Numbered from the stretch's first letter, positions 52,977-61,525 are shown. The stretch: 64,000 nucleotides of DNA from JAGLHV01 sp023143305 [NCBI: Clostridia bacterium] (GCA_030637025.1 DAOVVV010000003.1:27087-91086); one strand, 5' to 3'. Program-made: numbers and translations. Notes: generated by a model from the letters alone, not told the origin.

Positions 52977-53705
52977 CTATTGAGCAAAAAGTTCTTTTAT
53001 TTTATTTTCAAAGGTTTCCTTTGAATTGTAACCAACATATTTCTCAATCTTATTACCCTTTTGGTCAATGATAAAAGTAGTAGGAATGGCCCGGACACCG
53101 CCATAAAGCTGAGTAACTTCCCTATCACCAAAGACAACAGTATAATTTATTCCCATTTTTTTAACCTTAGATTCTAAACTGGATTTTTTGCCCTGATCCA
53201 ATAAAACACCTACAACTTCCAGTCCTTGATTTTTATATCTTTCCTGTAAATCCATAAAATCCGGAACTCCCTTAATACAGGGTGGACACCAGGTAGCCCA
53301 AAAATCGAGAATAATTACTTTCCCTTTTAAAGAAGAGAGAGTAAATGATTCTCCGTTTAATTGTGATAAAGTAAAATCAGGTGCATTACCCCATCTCACC
53401 TCTTTCTGCAAAGAATCTTTAGTCGATACTGTTTCTTTTACCTCCGTTCCTACCGGCAAAGATTCCTCAACTTCTGCTGTTTCTTTTACCTCTCTTCCTA
53501 CCGGCAAAGGTTCCTCCATTTCTGCTGTTTCTTTTATACCGGTAATTACAGGTAAGGATTCCTCAATTTTTTCTGTTTCTCCTAAAGCAGTCTGTGTCTG
53601 TTTTTCATTTTTTTCAGAAACAGTTTCACCGCTACATCCTACTAACCCCATTGTTACAAAAACAAACAGAAAAACTTTCCATACCATCAAAACTTTTCTT
53701 ACCAT
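52977..53705 (-). CDS. TlpA-like thioredoxin-fold lipoprotein with tandem-repeat linker
   Basis: Residues 1-24 are a lipoprotein signal ending MGLVGCSG (Cys24 would be acylated by Lgt). Residues ~40-105 are a Glu/Val/Thr-rich linker of about three 16-residue repeats (EESLPV-x-KETAE type). Residues ~108-242 are a thioredoxin-fold domain with the active site WATWCPPCIKGVPDF and the cis-Pro loop RAIPTTFIID. It should reduce disulfides in the periplasm, with electrons from CcdA. The linker holds the domain away from the membrane. Confidence 0.9.
   Translation of the reverse strand: MVRKVLMVWKVFLFVFVTMGLVGCSGETVSEKNEKQTQTALGETEKIEESLPVITGIKETAEMEEPLPVGREVKETAEVEESLPVGTEVKETVSTKDSLQKEVRWGNAPDFTLSQLNGESFTLSSLKGKVIILDFWATWCPPCIKGVPDFMDLQERYKNQGLEVVGVLLDQGKKSSLESKVKKMGINYTVVFGDREVTQLYGGVRAIPTTFIIDQKGNKIEKYVGYNSKETFENKIKELFAQ
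53431..53574. repeat. 48-bp tandem repeat inside the TlpA-like gene
   Basis: Three in-frame 48-bp units lie at 53431-53478, 53479-53526 and 53527-53574, with the third more diverged. They encode the 16-residue linker units. Each unit begins GTTTCTTTTA on the plus strand. Such arrays change length easily by slippage while keeping the frame. Confidence 0.85.
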
Positions 53706-53781
53706 AAAATTACTCCTCCTTTTAAATACAAATATAATTTTAAAACATATCGTAATAAAACTAATTATCTGTCAACTTTAA

Positions 53782-54690
53782 TTACAAGACCCCTGCCTCA
53801 ATCTGTTCTACCGGCATTTGCTGTGCTTTTAAAATCATTTCCCCCATTTTACATTCAATATGTCGAGCTACAATAGGACATTTCACCTTGAAAAGAAAAA
53901 ATATAGGTGCTTCTTCTCTGGAAAGCGCCTCAAAATTACCCTGTCCTTTACTAATAATTAATTTTGATTCCCGGAAAATTTTAAGAAATTCTCCGGAACA
54001 AATATTTAAAATCGTTCCCGGGGTATCTACCCCGCTGGAAATAATATGTGCGTATTTATCTATGCCGCAAGTTTTAGCATCTTCAATCAAGGCATCATTA
54101 ATTACCGGTTTATCCCTTACTACATAAATAATTTCTTTGTTTAATCTACTAAATTCCTCAATTAAAAGCCGGTCAAAAACTACTTCTCCCGCATTATCGG
54201 CTAAGTAAAGAATACTCTCTGTTTTCCGGAGAGCATCTTTAAATATTTGATAATCAAATACCTCTTTTTCTTCCCGGTTGTCCAGATCAAAATCCAAATT
54301 TATAATTTTCTCCATTTCCTTCTCTACATTTACATCGTTTTTTACTCCATAGTCTATAATATTACCTAAAATGGAAAGTTTCAAAGCAGTTAAAAGCCTA
54401 TCTTCTGACTTTTCTATTTTTTGTTTTAATTCGGGTAAAAAACTTAAAGCCAGACTATTACTTTTTTCTTTGATTTCTTTATAAGGGTCACAATTTTGTG
54501 TCTCTCTCTTCACCACCCCATATACTATTCCTCCCATTTCCGGGGGACTGGAGGATAGGGGAAAATTAACTACAGCTCCGGCAATTTCATCTATTATTTT
54601 TTTCTGTTTGAAACCATCTGCACCGGCCATGCGCGCTGCTTCTAAGGCCTGTTTAAAAAAACAAGGGATACAATCCAGATATGTTCTCAT
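53782..54690 (-). CDS. DUF89 / ARMT1-like protein (possible damage-control phosphatase)
   Basis: This 302-residue protein opens MRTYLDCIPCFFKQALEAARMAG, includes PEMGGIVYGVV and ILYLADNAGEVVFDRLLIEE, and ends with LIISKGQGNFEALS. These are the features of DUF89, a metal-dependent family shown to dephosphorylate damaged phosphometabolites in several organisms. DNAGE and the later SKGQGN motif carry metal and catalytic residues. The start overlaps the end of the radical-SAM gene by 4 bp, so the two are translated together. Its substrate is unknown. Confidence 0.85.
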   Translation of the reverse strand: MRTYLDCIPCFFKQALEAARMAGADGFKQKKIIDEIAGAVVNFPLSSSPPEMGGIVYGVVKRETQNCDPYKEIKEKSNSLALSFLPELKQKIEKSEDRLLTALKLSILGNIIDYGVKNDVNVEKEMEKIINLDFDLDNREEKEVFDYQIFKDALRKTESILYLADNAGEVVFDRLLIEEFSRLNKEIIYVVRDKPVINDALIEDAKTCGIDKYAHIISSGVDTPGTILNICSGEFLKIFRESKLIISKGQGNFEALSREEAPIFFLFKVKCPIVARHIECKMGEMILKAQQMPVEQIEAGVL

Positions 54691-55475
54691 TTATTTAATT
54701 CCTTTCCTCTTCTTTTGCAAGTATCTTCTTTGGTAAAAGGGATTACTTTCTTCTTTTCCACATCATACACAGAAATAACCTTTACCCCGTCTATGTTGTT
54801 AAAACAGCCAATAATCTCCTTTAGCTCTTCCTTTGATAGGGGTGAAACACCCGAAGGCCTTAAAGGGGTATTAATTTGAATCTCAGCCGGTTTTATTTCC
54901 CGACATAAATTAGCTAATTCTATAGCTTCATTTTTGTTCTTTTCCACGAACATAATCTGAAGAGCAAATTTCCCTTTATATCCCCGGCGAAATTTTTTAA
55001 TTCCCAATAGCATATCTTCAAACTTTATATCCGGAGACGGATTATTTATCGATTGAAAACTCCCGGAGGTACCGGCATCTAATTTTGCCATTACCAAATC
55101 AGCTAAAGCAAGGTCTTCCCTTACTTCTTTTTCATTAAGTAGGGAAGAATTGGTTATAACCGCTATCTTTTCCTTCCTTACATCTTTCACCGCTCTAATC
55201 ATTTCACCCAGATTAAGTGCCAGAGTCGGCTCCCCTCTTCCGGAAAAGGTAATATAATCAATTCCAACCGGAGGTAACTTTTTTATTTCTTCCATGATTT
55301 CACGGGTGGAAACAAATACAGACCTTTTACATTTAAATTCCGAGGCTCTGCCTACCTGGCAATAAAGACAATCATAAGTACAAACTTTTTCTGCTTGAGA
55401 AAGAGGATCTATACCTAAAGACCTCCCTAATCTCCAGGAAAAAACAGGACCGTAAATATATTTATATTTGTTCAT
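54687..55475 (-). CDS. Radical-SAM protein of the COG0731 type
   Basis: This 262-residue protein has the radical-SAM motif KVCTYDCLYCQVGRA (CX3CX2C), FSGRGEPTLALNLGEMI and VITNSSLL. It resembles the Fe-S oxidoreductases related to wybutosine enzymes (COG0731). Bacterial members have no established reaction. It overlaps the DUF89 gene by 4 bp, suggesting a shared pathway. The opening IYGPVFSWRLGRSLGIDPL is also family-specific. Confidence 0.85.
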   Translation of the reverse strand: MNKYKYIYGPVFSWRLGRSLGIDPLSQAEKVCTYDCLYCQVGRASEFKCKRSVFVSTREIMEEIKKLPPVGIDYITFSGRGEPTLALNLGEMIRAVKDVRKEKIAVITNSSLLNEKEVREDLALADLVMAKLDAGTSGSFQSINNPSPDIKFEDMLLGIKKFRRGYKGKFALQIMFVEKNKNEAIELANLCREIKPAEIQINTPLRPSGVSPLSKEELKEIIGCFNNIDGVKVISVYDVEKKKVIPFTKEDTCKRRGKELNK

Positions 55476-55528
55476 TGAAATTTATTCACTTTTTTAATTT
55501 AAATTTTACTGTATTTAAAAATTATAAA

Positions 55529-55560
55529 AATAAAGATAAAATGCGTTTTGAACGATACTG
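55529..55560. repeat. Left-end fragment of the hairpin element, copy G
   Basis: AATAAAGATAAAATGCG and the following GAACGATACTG match the left end of the 164-bp element, with changes; the right arm is absent. It lies between the panD and COG0731 genes (direction of transcription). The gap also holds CCCC-attttattc-GGGG (55624-55640) and a longer hairpin at 55660-55688. Confidence 0.55.
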
Positions 55561-55659
55561 TAGAATAAAATATTCTTCCCCTCTCCAGAAAAACCGTTTA
55601 AATTAGAACCCCTTTGCTACCTGCCCCATTTTATTCGGGGTCAATGCATGCATCGTCAC

Positions 55660-55688
55660 AAACAATGTACTCTATATATACATTGTTT
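55660..55688. other. Perfect 10-bp hairpin after panD
   Basis: AAACAATGTA (55660-55669) and TACATTGTTT (55679-55688) pair perfectly with a 9-nt loop. It lies 10 bp after the panD stop codon. No run of T follows on the minus strand, so it is probably not a simple terminator. It may be a protein-binding palindrome or an mRNA end-stabilising stem. Confidence 0.5.
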
Positions 55689-55698
55689 ACCAATAACC

Positions 55699-56049
55699 CT
55701 ATAAAATTTTATTGTTTTCCCTTAGCACAATTTTCCGGGGTTTTATTTTCTCTATGTCATCCTCTGTCACTAAAGCATAAGCAAGAATGCAGATTTTATC
55801 ACCAATCTCCCCGCAACGGCCAGCCGGCCCATAAAGAATAATCTTTCCTGAATTCTCTTCTTCTTCTATCGTATAGGTTTCTAATCTCTGACCGTTATTA
55901 AAATTTAATACTTGTACTTTCTCTCCGGGAAAAATCCCGCTCTCATCTAACAATTTTTTATCTACTCCGATACTACCGTTATAATCTATTTTTTTTCCAG
56001 TAATAACCGCCTTATGAATTTTTGATTTCAACATTTCTCTTAATATCAC
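55699..56049 (-). CDS. panD: Aspartate 1-decarboxylase proenzyme
   Basis: The enzyme makes beta-alanine for pantothenate. The 116-residue proenzyme self-cleaves between Gly25 and Ser26 in DYNGSIGVDKKLL, giving the pyruvoyl cofactor. Other motifs are MLKSKIHKAVIT, NNGQRLETYTI and YGPAGRCGEIGDKICILAYA. It feeds the same coenzyme A pathway as CoaBC at 6219. It is normal in length (E. coli 126). No panB or panC is in the window. Confidence 0.96.
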   Translation of the reverse strand: MILREMLKSKIHKAVITGKKIDYNGSIGVDKKLLDESGIFPGEKVQVLNFNNGQRLETYTIEEEENSGKIILYGPAGRCGEIGDKICILAYALVTEDDIEKIKPRKIVLRENNKIL

Positions 56050-56169
56050 AAAAATCCCCCTTCCCTTTTTCTATTACCAAAAAATACGATTTTACAAATT
56101 ATCTTTAACCAATTTATCAAATTTTTTTTCTCAAACGTATTTTTACGTTTATACTCTACGGATCAAAAT

Positions 56170-56487
56170 TTAAATATGTGCTTTTAGCTTTTCTTCTATG
56201 GTTTCCTTAGACACTACCCCGATTATTTTATCTACTACTTCCCCCCCTTTGAATATTATCAAAGTAGGAATACTCATAATACTATATTGAGAAGCACTCA
56301 CCGGAGCATCATCTACATTTAATTTTCCAATCTTGATTTTTCCCTGGTACTGGCTAGCAATTTCCTCAATTACCGGTCCAATCATTTTACACGGGCCACA
56401 CCATGGTGCCCAAAAATCAACAAGGGCAGGTATTTGGGAATTCAAAATTTCTTCCTTAAAATTTTGGTCAGTTAATACAATTTCCAT
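56170..56487 (-). CDS. trxA: Thioredoxin
   Basis: The 105-residue protein has the active site DFWAPWCGPCKMIGPVIEE and the cis-Pro loop MSIPTLIIFKGG. It is a general cytoplasmic disulfide reductase, kept reduced by TrxB at 51286. It follows the YhcC-like gene by 14 bp and has an AAAAGGAGGAGTAAAG ribosome site. Confidence 0.97.
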   Translation of the reverse strand: MEIVLTDQNFKEEILNSQIPALVDFWAPWCGPCKMIGPVIEEIASQYQGKIKIGKLNVDDAPVSASQYSIMSIPTLIIFKGGEVVDKIIGVVSKETIEEKLKAHI

Positions 56488-56501
56488 CTTTACTCCTCCT
56501 T

Positions 56502-57437
56502 TTATTTATTTCTATAATGCTTACCCTGAAAGGTATTTCTTTGACCAAGGGTATTTTCTATTTTCTCTAATACTTTATTTTTTTCTAACATCCACAACGG
56601 TTCAACCAAAAATTCCCGGGGACAATCTGCTGTAATCCTTTGAATAACCGTTTCAGGCCAAAGATATTCTAAAAATTCTATAGTCAAATCTAAATATTCT
56701 TCAAATTTTAACGGCTTATATAATCCTTGCTTAAACATTTCTTCTAATTTCGTACCTTTGATTATATGCAAAGGATGAATTTTAACCCCGTCTACTTTAA
56801 GCAAAGCAAGAGTTTTTGCTGTTTCTAAAACCATCTGCTTTGTTTCGCCGGGCAATCCAAGAATAATATGGACACAAATCTTTATATCTTTTTTTTCTCT
56901 GGTAGCTTTAATTGCTTCTAAAAATTGCTCAAAAGTATGCCCTCTATTAATAAACTCAAGTGTTTGCGGATGAATACTTTGTAATCCATATTCCATCCAT
57001 ACTTCGTATTCCGCTGTATAAGAATTAATTAAAGCTAAAATTTCTTCATCGATACAATCAGGACGCGTACCAATAGCAATCCCGACAATATCTTTAAATT
57101 TTTTTATTATATCGTATTTTTCTTTTAACACATCCGGTTTTGCATATGTGTTAGTATACGCCTGAAAATAAACTATAAATTTACCGGCCTTAAAACGTTT
57201 TCTCCCATAATCTATTCCCTTTTCTATCTGAAGCTGTAAGGGACAAGAAGGAACCCTGGAATTAAAACTAAACCCCAGATTGTCACAATAAATACAACCG
57301 GTTTTACTTATTTCTCCGTCTCTGTTAGGACAGGAAAAACCGGCATCTACACTTACCTTATGTACTCTTTGGCCAAAGCGTAATTTTAAATATTTAGAAA
57401 ACTTATAATATCTTTCCTGTTTTGTTTTTTGTAACAT
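56502..57437 (-). CDS. YhcC-like radical-SAM protein (TIGR01212)
   Basis: This 311-residue protein has the family's Cys cluster in FSCPNRDGEISKTGCIYCDN, then IDYGRKRFKAGKFIVYFQAYTNTYA, GIAIGTRPDCIDEEIL and MEYGLQSIHPQTLEFINRGHT. The TIGR01212 family (E. coli YhcC) has no proven reaction. Its relation to Elp3-like and other tRNA-modifying radical-SAM enzymes makes an RNA or nucleotide role possible. It lies between trxA and metE. Confidence 0.9.
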   Translation of the reverse strand: MLQKTKQERYYKFSKYLKLRFGQRVHKVSVDAGFSCPNRDGEISKTGCIYCDNLGFSFNSRVPSCPLQLQIEKGIDYGRKRFKAGKFIVYFQAYTNTYAKPDVLKEKYDIIKKFKDIVGIAIGTRPDCIDEEILALINSYTAEYEVWMEYGLQSIHPQTLEFINRGHTFEQFLEAIKATREKKDIKICVHIILGLPGETKQMVLETAKTLALLKVDGVKIHPLHIIKGTKLEEMFKQGLYKPLKFEEYLDLTIEFLEYLWPETVIQRITADCPREFLVEPLWMLEKNKVLEKIENTLGQRNTFQGKHYRNK

Positions 57438-57542
57438 AGTTTATGAGTCATTAGTAAATAATAAAGTACGGGGGCCACCATGAAAAAACATAATTTACTG
57501 TACTTTAAAATTAAATATTATTCAAGCTTTTTATCTAAAAAT

Positions 57543-59726
57543 TTATGAGATAACCTCTTTTCTCAATTCTTTGGTAACCTTTACCATGTTTTCCAGAGAT
57601 TTAATAGATTCATCCCATCCTCTTGTTTTTAATCCACAATCAGGATTTATCCAAAAATTATTATTAGAAAATGTTTTTAATGCTCTTTTTACTGTGATGG
57701 TAATTTCTCCGGGAGTGGGTATTTGGGGAGAATGAATATCCCAAACCCCTAAGCCTATTTGCCGGTTAAAATTACTATTTTCAAAATGGCTTAAGATATT
57801 TCCTTTACTTCTGGAAGCTTCAATGGTAATCACATCAAAATCCATCTGATTAATTTGCTCAATAATTTCCCCAAATTCCGAATAACACATATGGGTATGA
57901 ATTTGCAACTCCGGTTTTGACTGACCGGCTAAATTAAATGCTTTTATTGCCCATTGGAAATATTGTTTCCATTTTCTCCTTTTTATCGGGGCTTTTTCTC
58001 TAAAAGCCGGTTCATCAATCTGAACGATTTTAATATTTGCTTTCTGGTAATCTTTTATTTCCTCCTGTAAACACAAACCTATTTGATAAGCAACCTGGCT
58101 AACAGGTATATCCTTTCTAACAAAACTCCAGGCAATTATAGTAACCGGCCCGGTCAACATTCCTTTAACCGGTTTCTCGGTTAAATTCTGAGCAAAAGTA
58201 ATCTCATCAATAGTCATGGGTTTACTTCTTGCAACATCCCCGTATATTAACGGCGGACGATACCCCCTCGTTCCATAGGAAATAATCCATCCATTATTAG
58301 TGGTGGCAAATCCTTCAAGTTTTTGCGCAAAAAATTCCACCATATCCGTTCTTTCAAATTCCCCGTGTACAAAAACATCCAGCCCTATCTTCTCCTGGAA
58401 TTTAATTAAATTAGTAATTTCTTCTTTAATAAAGGATTGATACTCCTCTTTGCTTATTTCCCCCTTTCTGAAATCCATTCTTTTTTTCCTGACTTCCGGG
58501 GTTTGAGGAAAACTACCAATGGTAGTAGTAGGAAATAGGGGTAAATTCAAAATCTCCCGTTGTTTTTTATTGCGTTCTTCATAGGACATCTTTTTTGAAA
58601 AATCTTCTTCTTTTAAGTTTTTAATTTTCTCCTGAACCTTTTTATTTACTCCAAAATCATCCGGGTCATTTTTACTATATTCCTCTATCTTATTATTTTC
58701 ACCACTTTCGTATATCCGGGAAATTAATTGCAATTCCTCTAATCTTTCCTGAGCAAAAGCCAATTTCTTTAAAAGTCTCTCATCTAAATTTTCACCTTCT
58801 TTAGTAATGGGTAAATGAGACAAGGGAGCCGCATTAGAAATAGCTAAATTTTTTACATATTTATTTAATTGCTGTAAAATTTCCAGGGATTCTTTAATAT
58901 CTGTCTTCCAGACATTACGCCCGTCAACAATACCGGCAATTAAAATTTTATCATCCGGAAAACCGTGTTTTTTAATATTTTCCAGGTTCTCTTTACCATT
59001 AACAAAATCCAGTCCAATAGCTTTTAGCGGTAATTCATACAAATCAGCCAAAAAATCTACCGAATCATAATAAGTAAAAAGAGTAATTTTATCCTTTTGT
59101 GTTGTAATCTTTTTATATACTTCCTTTACCATACTAATTTCATCCGGTGAAAGGTCCATTACCAAAGCCGGTTCATCCAAATAAACTTCATCCAGATTAT
59201 CAATTATTTTTTTATAAATATCAGTTAAAGCAAAAAGATAGTCTTTGAATTTTCCAGGTTCAATTCCTTTAGATAATTTCAAGAAAGTAAAAGGCCCGAT
59301 TAAATAAGGAATTCCTTTTTTGCTTCTTTCTTTCACCTGTGCTAATTTGTCCCAGGATAAATTAAATTGCGCAGGAGAAAAAGAATCATCAATGACAGGA
59401 ACAAGATAATGATAATTAGTATTAAACCATTTAGTCATTTCTAAAGCATTTTTACCTCTGCATAAGTCAAAATAATCGTTTAAATTTTCACTTTTATACA
59501 GGCCCACTATAATTGCCGTATCCAGCATATTATCATAAAAAGTCATTTCCCCTACAGGAAAATTATCAACATATTTCTCATAAATATCCAATCGGTTTTT
59601 ATCCAAAGTGTAAATACGCTCTCTAAGTTCTTTTTCTGTAATCTTTTTCTTCCAAAAACTTTCAATCGCTTTTTTATACTCCCTGTTTTTTCCCAAACGG
59701 GGAAAACCATAAGCATACGTTTTCAT
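57543..59726 (-). CDS. metE: Cobalamin-independent methionine synthase
   Basis: The enzyme transfers the methyl group of methyl-tetrahydrofolate polyglutamate directly to homocysteine. The 727-residue protein has two TIM barrels: N-terminal ~1-390 (AYGFPRLGKNREYKKAIE) and C-terminal ~395-727. Zinc ligands lie in LQIHTHMCYSEF (His, Cys), in the strand before it, and in NPDCGLKTRGWDE (Cys). IGSFPQTPEVRKKR marks the C-terminal domain start. It is slightly shorter than E. coli MetE (753). AAAGGGAG precedes the ATG, directly after a hairpin with T-run. Confidence 0.97.
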   Translation of the reverse strand: MKTYAYGFPRLGKNREYKKAIESFWKKKITEKELRERIYTLDKNRLDIYEKYVDNFPVGEMTFYDNMLDTAIIVGLYKSENLNDYFDLCRGKNALEMTKWFNTNYHYLVPVIDDSFSPAQFNLSWDKLAQVKERSKKGIPYLIGPFTFLKLSKGIEPGKFKDYLFALTDIYKKIIDNLDEVYLDEPALVMDLSPDEISMVKEVYKKITTQKDKITLFTYYDSVDFLADLYELPLKAIGLDFVNGKENLENIKKHGFPDDKILIAGIVDGRNVWKTDIKESLEILQQLNKYVKNLAISNAAPLSHLPITKEGENLDERLLKKLAFAQERLEELQLISRIYESGENNKIEEYSKNDPDDFGVNKKVQEKIKNLKEEDFSKKMSYEERNKKQREILNLPLFPTTTIGSFPQTPEVRKKRMDFRKGEISKEEYQSFIKEEITNLIKFQEKIGLDVFVHGEFERTDMVEFFAQKLEGFATTNNGWIISYGTRGYRPPLIYGDVARSKPMTIDEITFAQNLTEKPVKGMLTGPVTIIAWSFVRKDIPVSQVAYQIGLCLQEEIKDYQKANIKIVQIDEPAFREKAPIKRRKWKQYFQWAIKAFNLAGQSKPELQIHTHMCYSEFGEIIEQINQMDFDVITIEASRSKGNILSHFENSNFNRQIGLGVWDIHSPQIPTPGEITITVKRALKTFSNNNFWINPDCGLKTRGWDESIKSLENMVKVTKELRKEVIS

Positions 59727-59740
59727 TTTTTTCTCCCTTT

Positions 59741-59821
59741 AATAAAAAATTAATAGGCTGCCACGAAATTCGTTTCAGCCTATGTTTTCATAGATTTTAA
59801 CGACTATTTTTTTACTTTCAA
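59741..59821 (-). promoter_or_regulatory. metE: metE leader: promoter plus terminator-like hairpin
   Basis: On the minus strand TTGAAA (59816-59821), a 16-bp spacer and TAAAAT (59794-59799) form a promoter. The transcript would begin near 59787 and fold at once: ATAGGCTG / CAGCCTAT (59753-59783), with an inner ACGAAATTCGT palindrome. It is followed by TAATTTTTTATT and then AAAGGGAG and the metE ATG at 59726. It can therefore act as a terminator for the genes upstream or as an attenuator of metE. Confidence 0.5.
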
Positions 59822-59828
59822 ATTATAT

Positions 59829-60542
59829 TTATATTCCTCTCACCCGGCATTCCTTTACATAAGGAACAACCAACCGGTAAATTTCATCCATTTCACTTTT
59901 ATCGTAAGGTTTTATTTTCATAAAATCCGGGTCTAATGTATCTTGAGGAACAAAATTTTGCAAAGCATACTTTTTAGCACCTTTTATATACTGGGCAATT
60001 TTACATACATCTTCTTTTTTATGTAAAGAAGGAACTACTGTTGTTCTAAACTCGTAATTAATGTTTGAACTCATAATAATATTTATGCTTTCCTTCACTT
60101 TTTCCAGTAAATTTTTACCCTTTACTCCTATCGAATTACTATAAGCTTCTTCTTCCAACGGAGCTTTAACATCCATAGCAACAAAATCTACAATTTGCAT
60201 CTCTATTGTTTTTCTTAAAACACCGGGAAAAGTGCCGTTAGTATCAAGTTTTATTTTCATTCCTATCTCCCGGATTCTTTTAATAAAATCAATTACATCT
60301 TCGTATAAACAGGGTTCACCCCCGGTCAAACATATTCCATCAATCCATCCCTTATGTTTAATTAAATAATTTATAATACGATCGATAGGGATAGTTTTAT
60401 ATTGCTCAGGATTCAAGATTAAACCGGAATTATGACAAAAAGGCCCTCTAAAATTACAACAGGGTACATATAAAGTAGAAACTATCATTCCTTCCCAATC
60501 AACCAGTGAGGTCTCGATAAAACCTTTTATGACTATTTTCAT
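59829..60542 (-). CDS. NrdG-like radical-SAM activase family protein with an altered Fe-S motif
   Basis: This 237-residue protein belongs to the anaerobic ribonucleotide reductase activase-like group (TIGR02495 type) by IKGFIETSLVDWEGMIVS, ICLTGGEPCLYEDVIDFI and KLDTNGTFP. The expected CNFRCPYCHN motif reads CNFRGPFCHN: Cys29 and Cys36 are present, but position 33 is Gly (codon GGG at 60444-60446). An extra Cys28 sits next to Cys29. No nrdD is in the window. The gene follows a 51-residue Cys protein by 47 bp. It may be a non-canonical or non-radical derivative. Confidence 0.8.
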   Translation of the reverse strand: MKIVIKGFIETSLVDWEGMIVSTLYVPCCNFRGPFCHNSGLILNPEQYKTIPIDRIINYLIKHKGWIDGICLTGGEPCLYEDVIDFIKRIREIGMKIKLDTNGTFPGVLRKTIEMQIVDFVAMDVKAPLEEEAYSNSIGVKGKNLLEKVKESINIIMSSNINYEFRTTVVPSLHKKEDVCKIAQYIKGAKKYALQNFVPQDTLDPDFMKIKPYDKSEMDEIYRLVVPYVKECRVRGI

Positions 60543-60589
60543 TTTGTTACCCTCTTTTTTAACTTAAATATTTCTAATCAAATTCTCTT

Positions 60590-60745
60590 TCATCGTTTTT
60601 TATAATCAGGACACCGTGTTGCATTCGGCCTCTCAGGCCTGGTACAGGCATTTCCCCAATCGTACCGGCATGAATCACACAAAAACTTTGTTCCACCTAA
60701 AAACGATTTTAATTTAAACCATAAGTCATCTAAAAATTTAAGCAT
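60590..60745 (-). CDS. 51-residue four-cysteine protein, unknown
   Basis: An ATG at 60745 opens a frame of 51 codons ending TGA at 60590. A short amphipathic, Trp-containing N-terminus (MLKFLDDLWFKLKSFLGG) is followed by a compact Cys domain: C23-x2-C26, C34 and C45, with the segment DWGNACTRPERPN. Four Cys in this spacing suit a zinc or Fe-S site. A weak AAAAAGA precedes the start. It lies between yggS and the NrdG-like gene on the same strand. I do not recognise the family. The regular Cys pattern and lack of stops support a real gene. Confidence 0.6.
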   Translation of the reverse strand: MLKFLDDLWFKLKSFLGGTKFLCDSCRYDWGNACTRPERPNATRCPDYKKR

Positions 60746-60764
60746 AATAATCTTTTTCTATTTA

Positions 60765-61508
60765 TTATTGATAACGTCGCTCCCCAAAAATTTTACTTCC
60801 GACTCTTATCATATTCGCTCCTTCTTCTATTGCAACACGATAAGAATTGCTCATTCCCATAGAAAGATATTTCATCTGAACATTGCTTAAATTAAGTAAA
60901 TTAATTTTTTCAAATATTTTTCTTGTTTCTCTAAAATAAGGACGCAAAAGCTCAGCATTTTCTTCCCATGGACCCATAGTCATAAGGCCCACTATTTTTA
61001 AATTACTAAATAAAGAAATTTCTCTAACTAAATTTTCGACATTTTCCGGAAACACACCAAATTTATGCTTTTCTCTACCGCTATTTACTTCCAGCAATAT
61101 CGGCATCACTTTCTTTGTTTTTTCACATTCTTTATTAACTTCTCCGGCTATTTTTAGAGAATCCACCGTTTCAATCGTATCAAAAAGTTTAACTACTTTT
61201 TTCACTTTATTCTTCTGTAAATGTCCAATAAAATGCCATTTTATTGCATATTCATTTTTATTTACCGGTAAATTATTTTCAACAGCTCTCTGCAATCTTA
61301 TTTTTTCTATCTGCTCAATTACCCTTTCCGACTCCTGAACATAATTTTCTCCGATAATCTTTACACCCGCCTTTACTGCCTCTAAAATTTCCTCCGCGGT
61401 TTTTGTTTTTGCCGCACCTACCAGCTCTATACCTTCCGGTAATTTATTCAAAATTTTTTCTACATTTTTTCCAATGTTTTCCACAAAAATATCCTTCTTT
61501 ATTATCAT
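60765..61508 (-). CDS. yggS: YggS/PROSC-family PLP homeostasis protein
   Basis: This PLP-binding protein maintains vitamin B6 balance and has no known catalytic reaction. Motifs are ELVGAAKTKTAEEILEAV with the PLP Lys, IIGENYVQESERV, IKWHFIGHLQKNKVKKVV, and LMTMGPWEENAELLRPYF before YLSMGMSNSYRVAIEEGANMIRVGSKIFGER. The frame also allows GTG two codons upstream (61514). Neither start has a strong ribosome site, so the ATG at 61508 is chosen. It follows def by 17 bp. Confidence 0.94.
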   Translation of the reverse strand: MIIKKDIFVENIGKNVEKILNKLPEGIELVGAAKTKTAEEILEAVKAGVKIIGENYVQESERVIEQIEKIRLQRAVENNLPVNKNEYAIKWHFIGHLQKNKVKKVVKLFDTIETVDSLKIAGEVNKECEKTKKVMPILLEVNSGREKHKFGVFPENVENLVREISLFSNLKIVGLMTMGPWEENAELLRPYFRETRKIFEKINLLNLSNVQMKYLSMGMSNSYRVAIEEGANMIRVGSKIFGERRYQ

Positions 61509-61525
61509 AAACACTTTATTTAAAT

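Noticed and set aside
57463-57506. Terminator after metE formed by AAAGTAC and GTACTTT.
   Set aside because: The loop is 30 nt long and the stem is only 7 bp with no T-run after it, so it could be chance.
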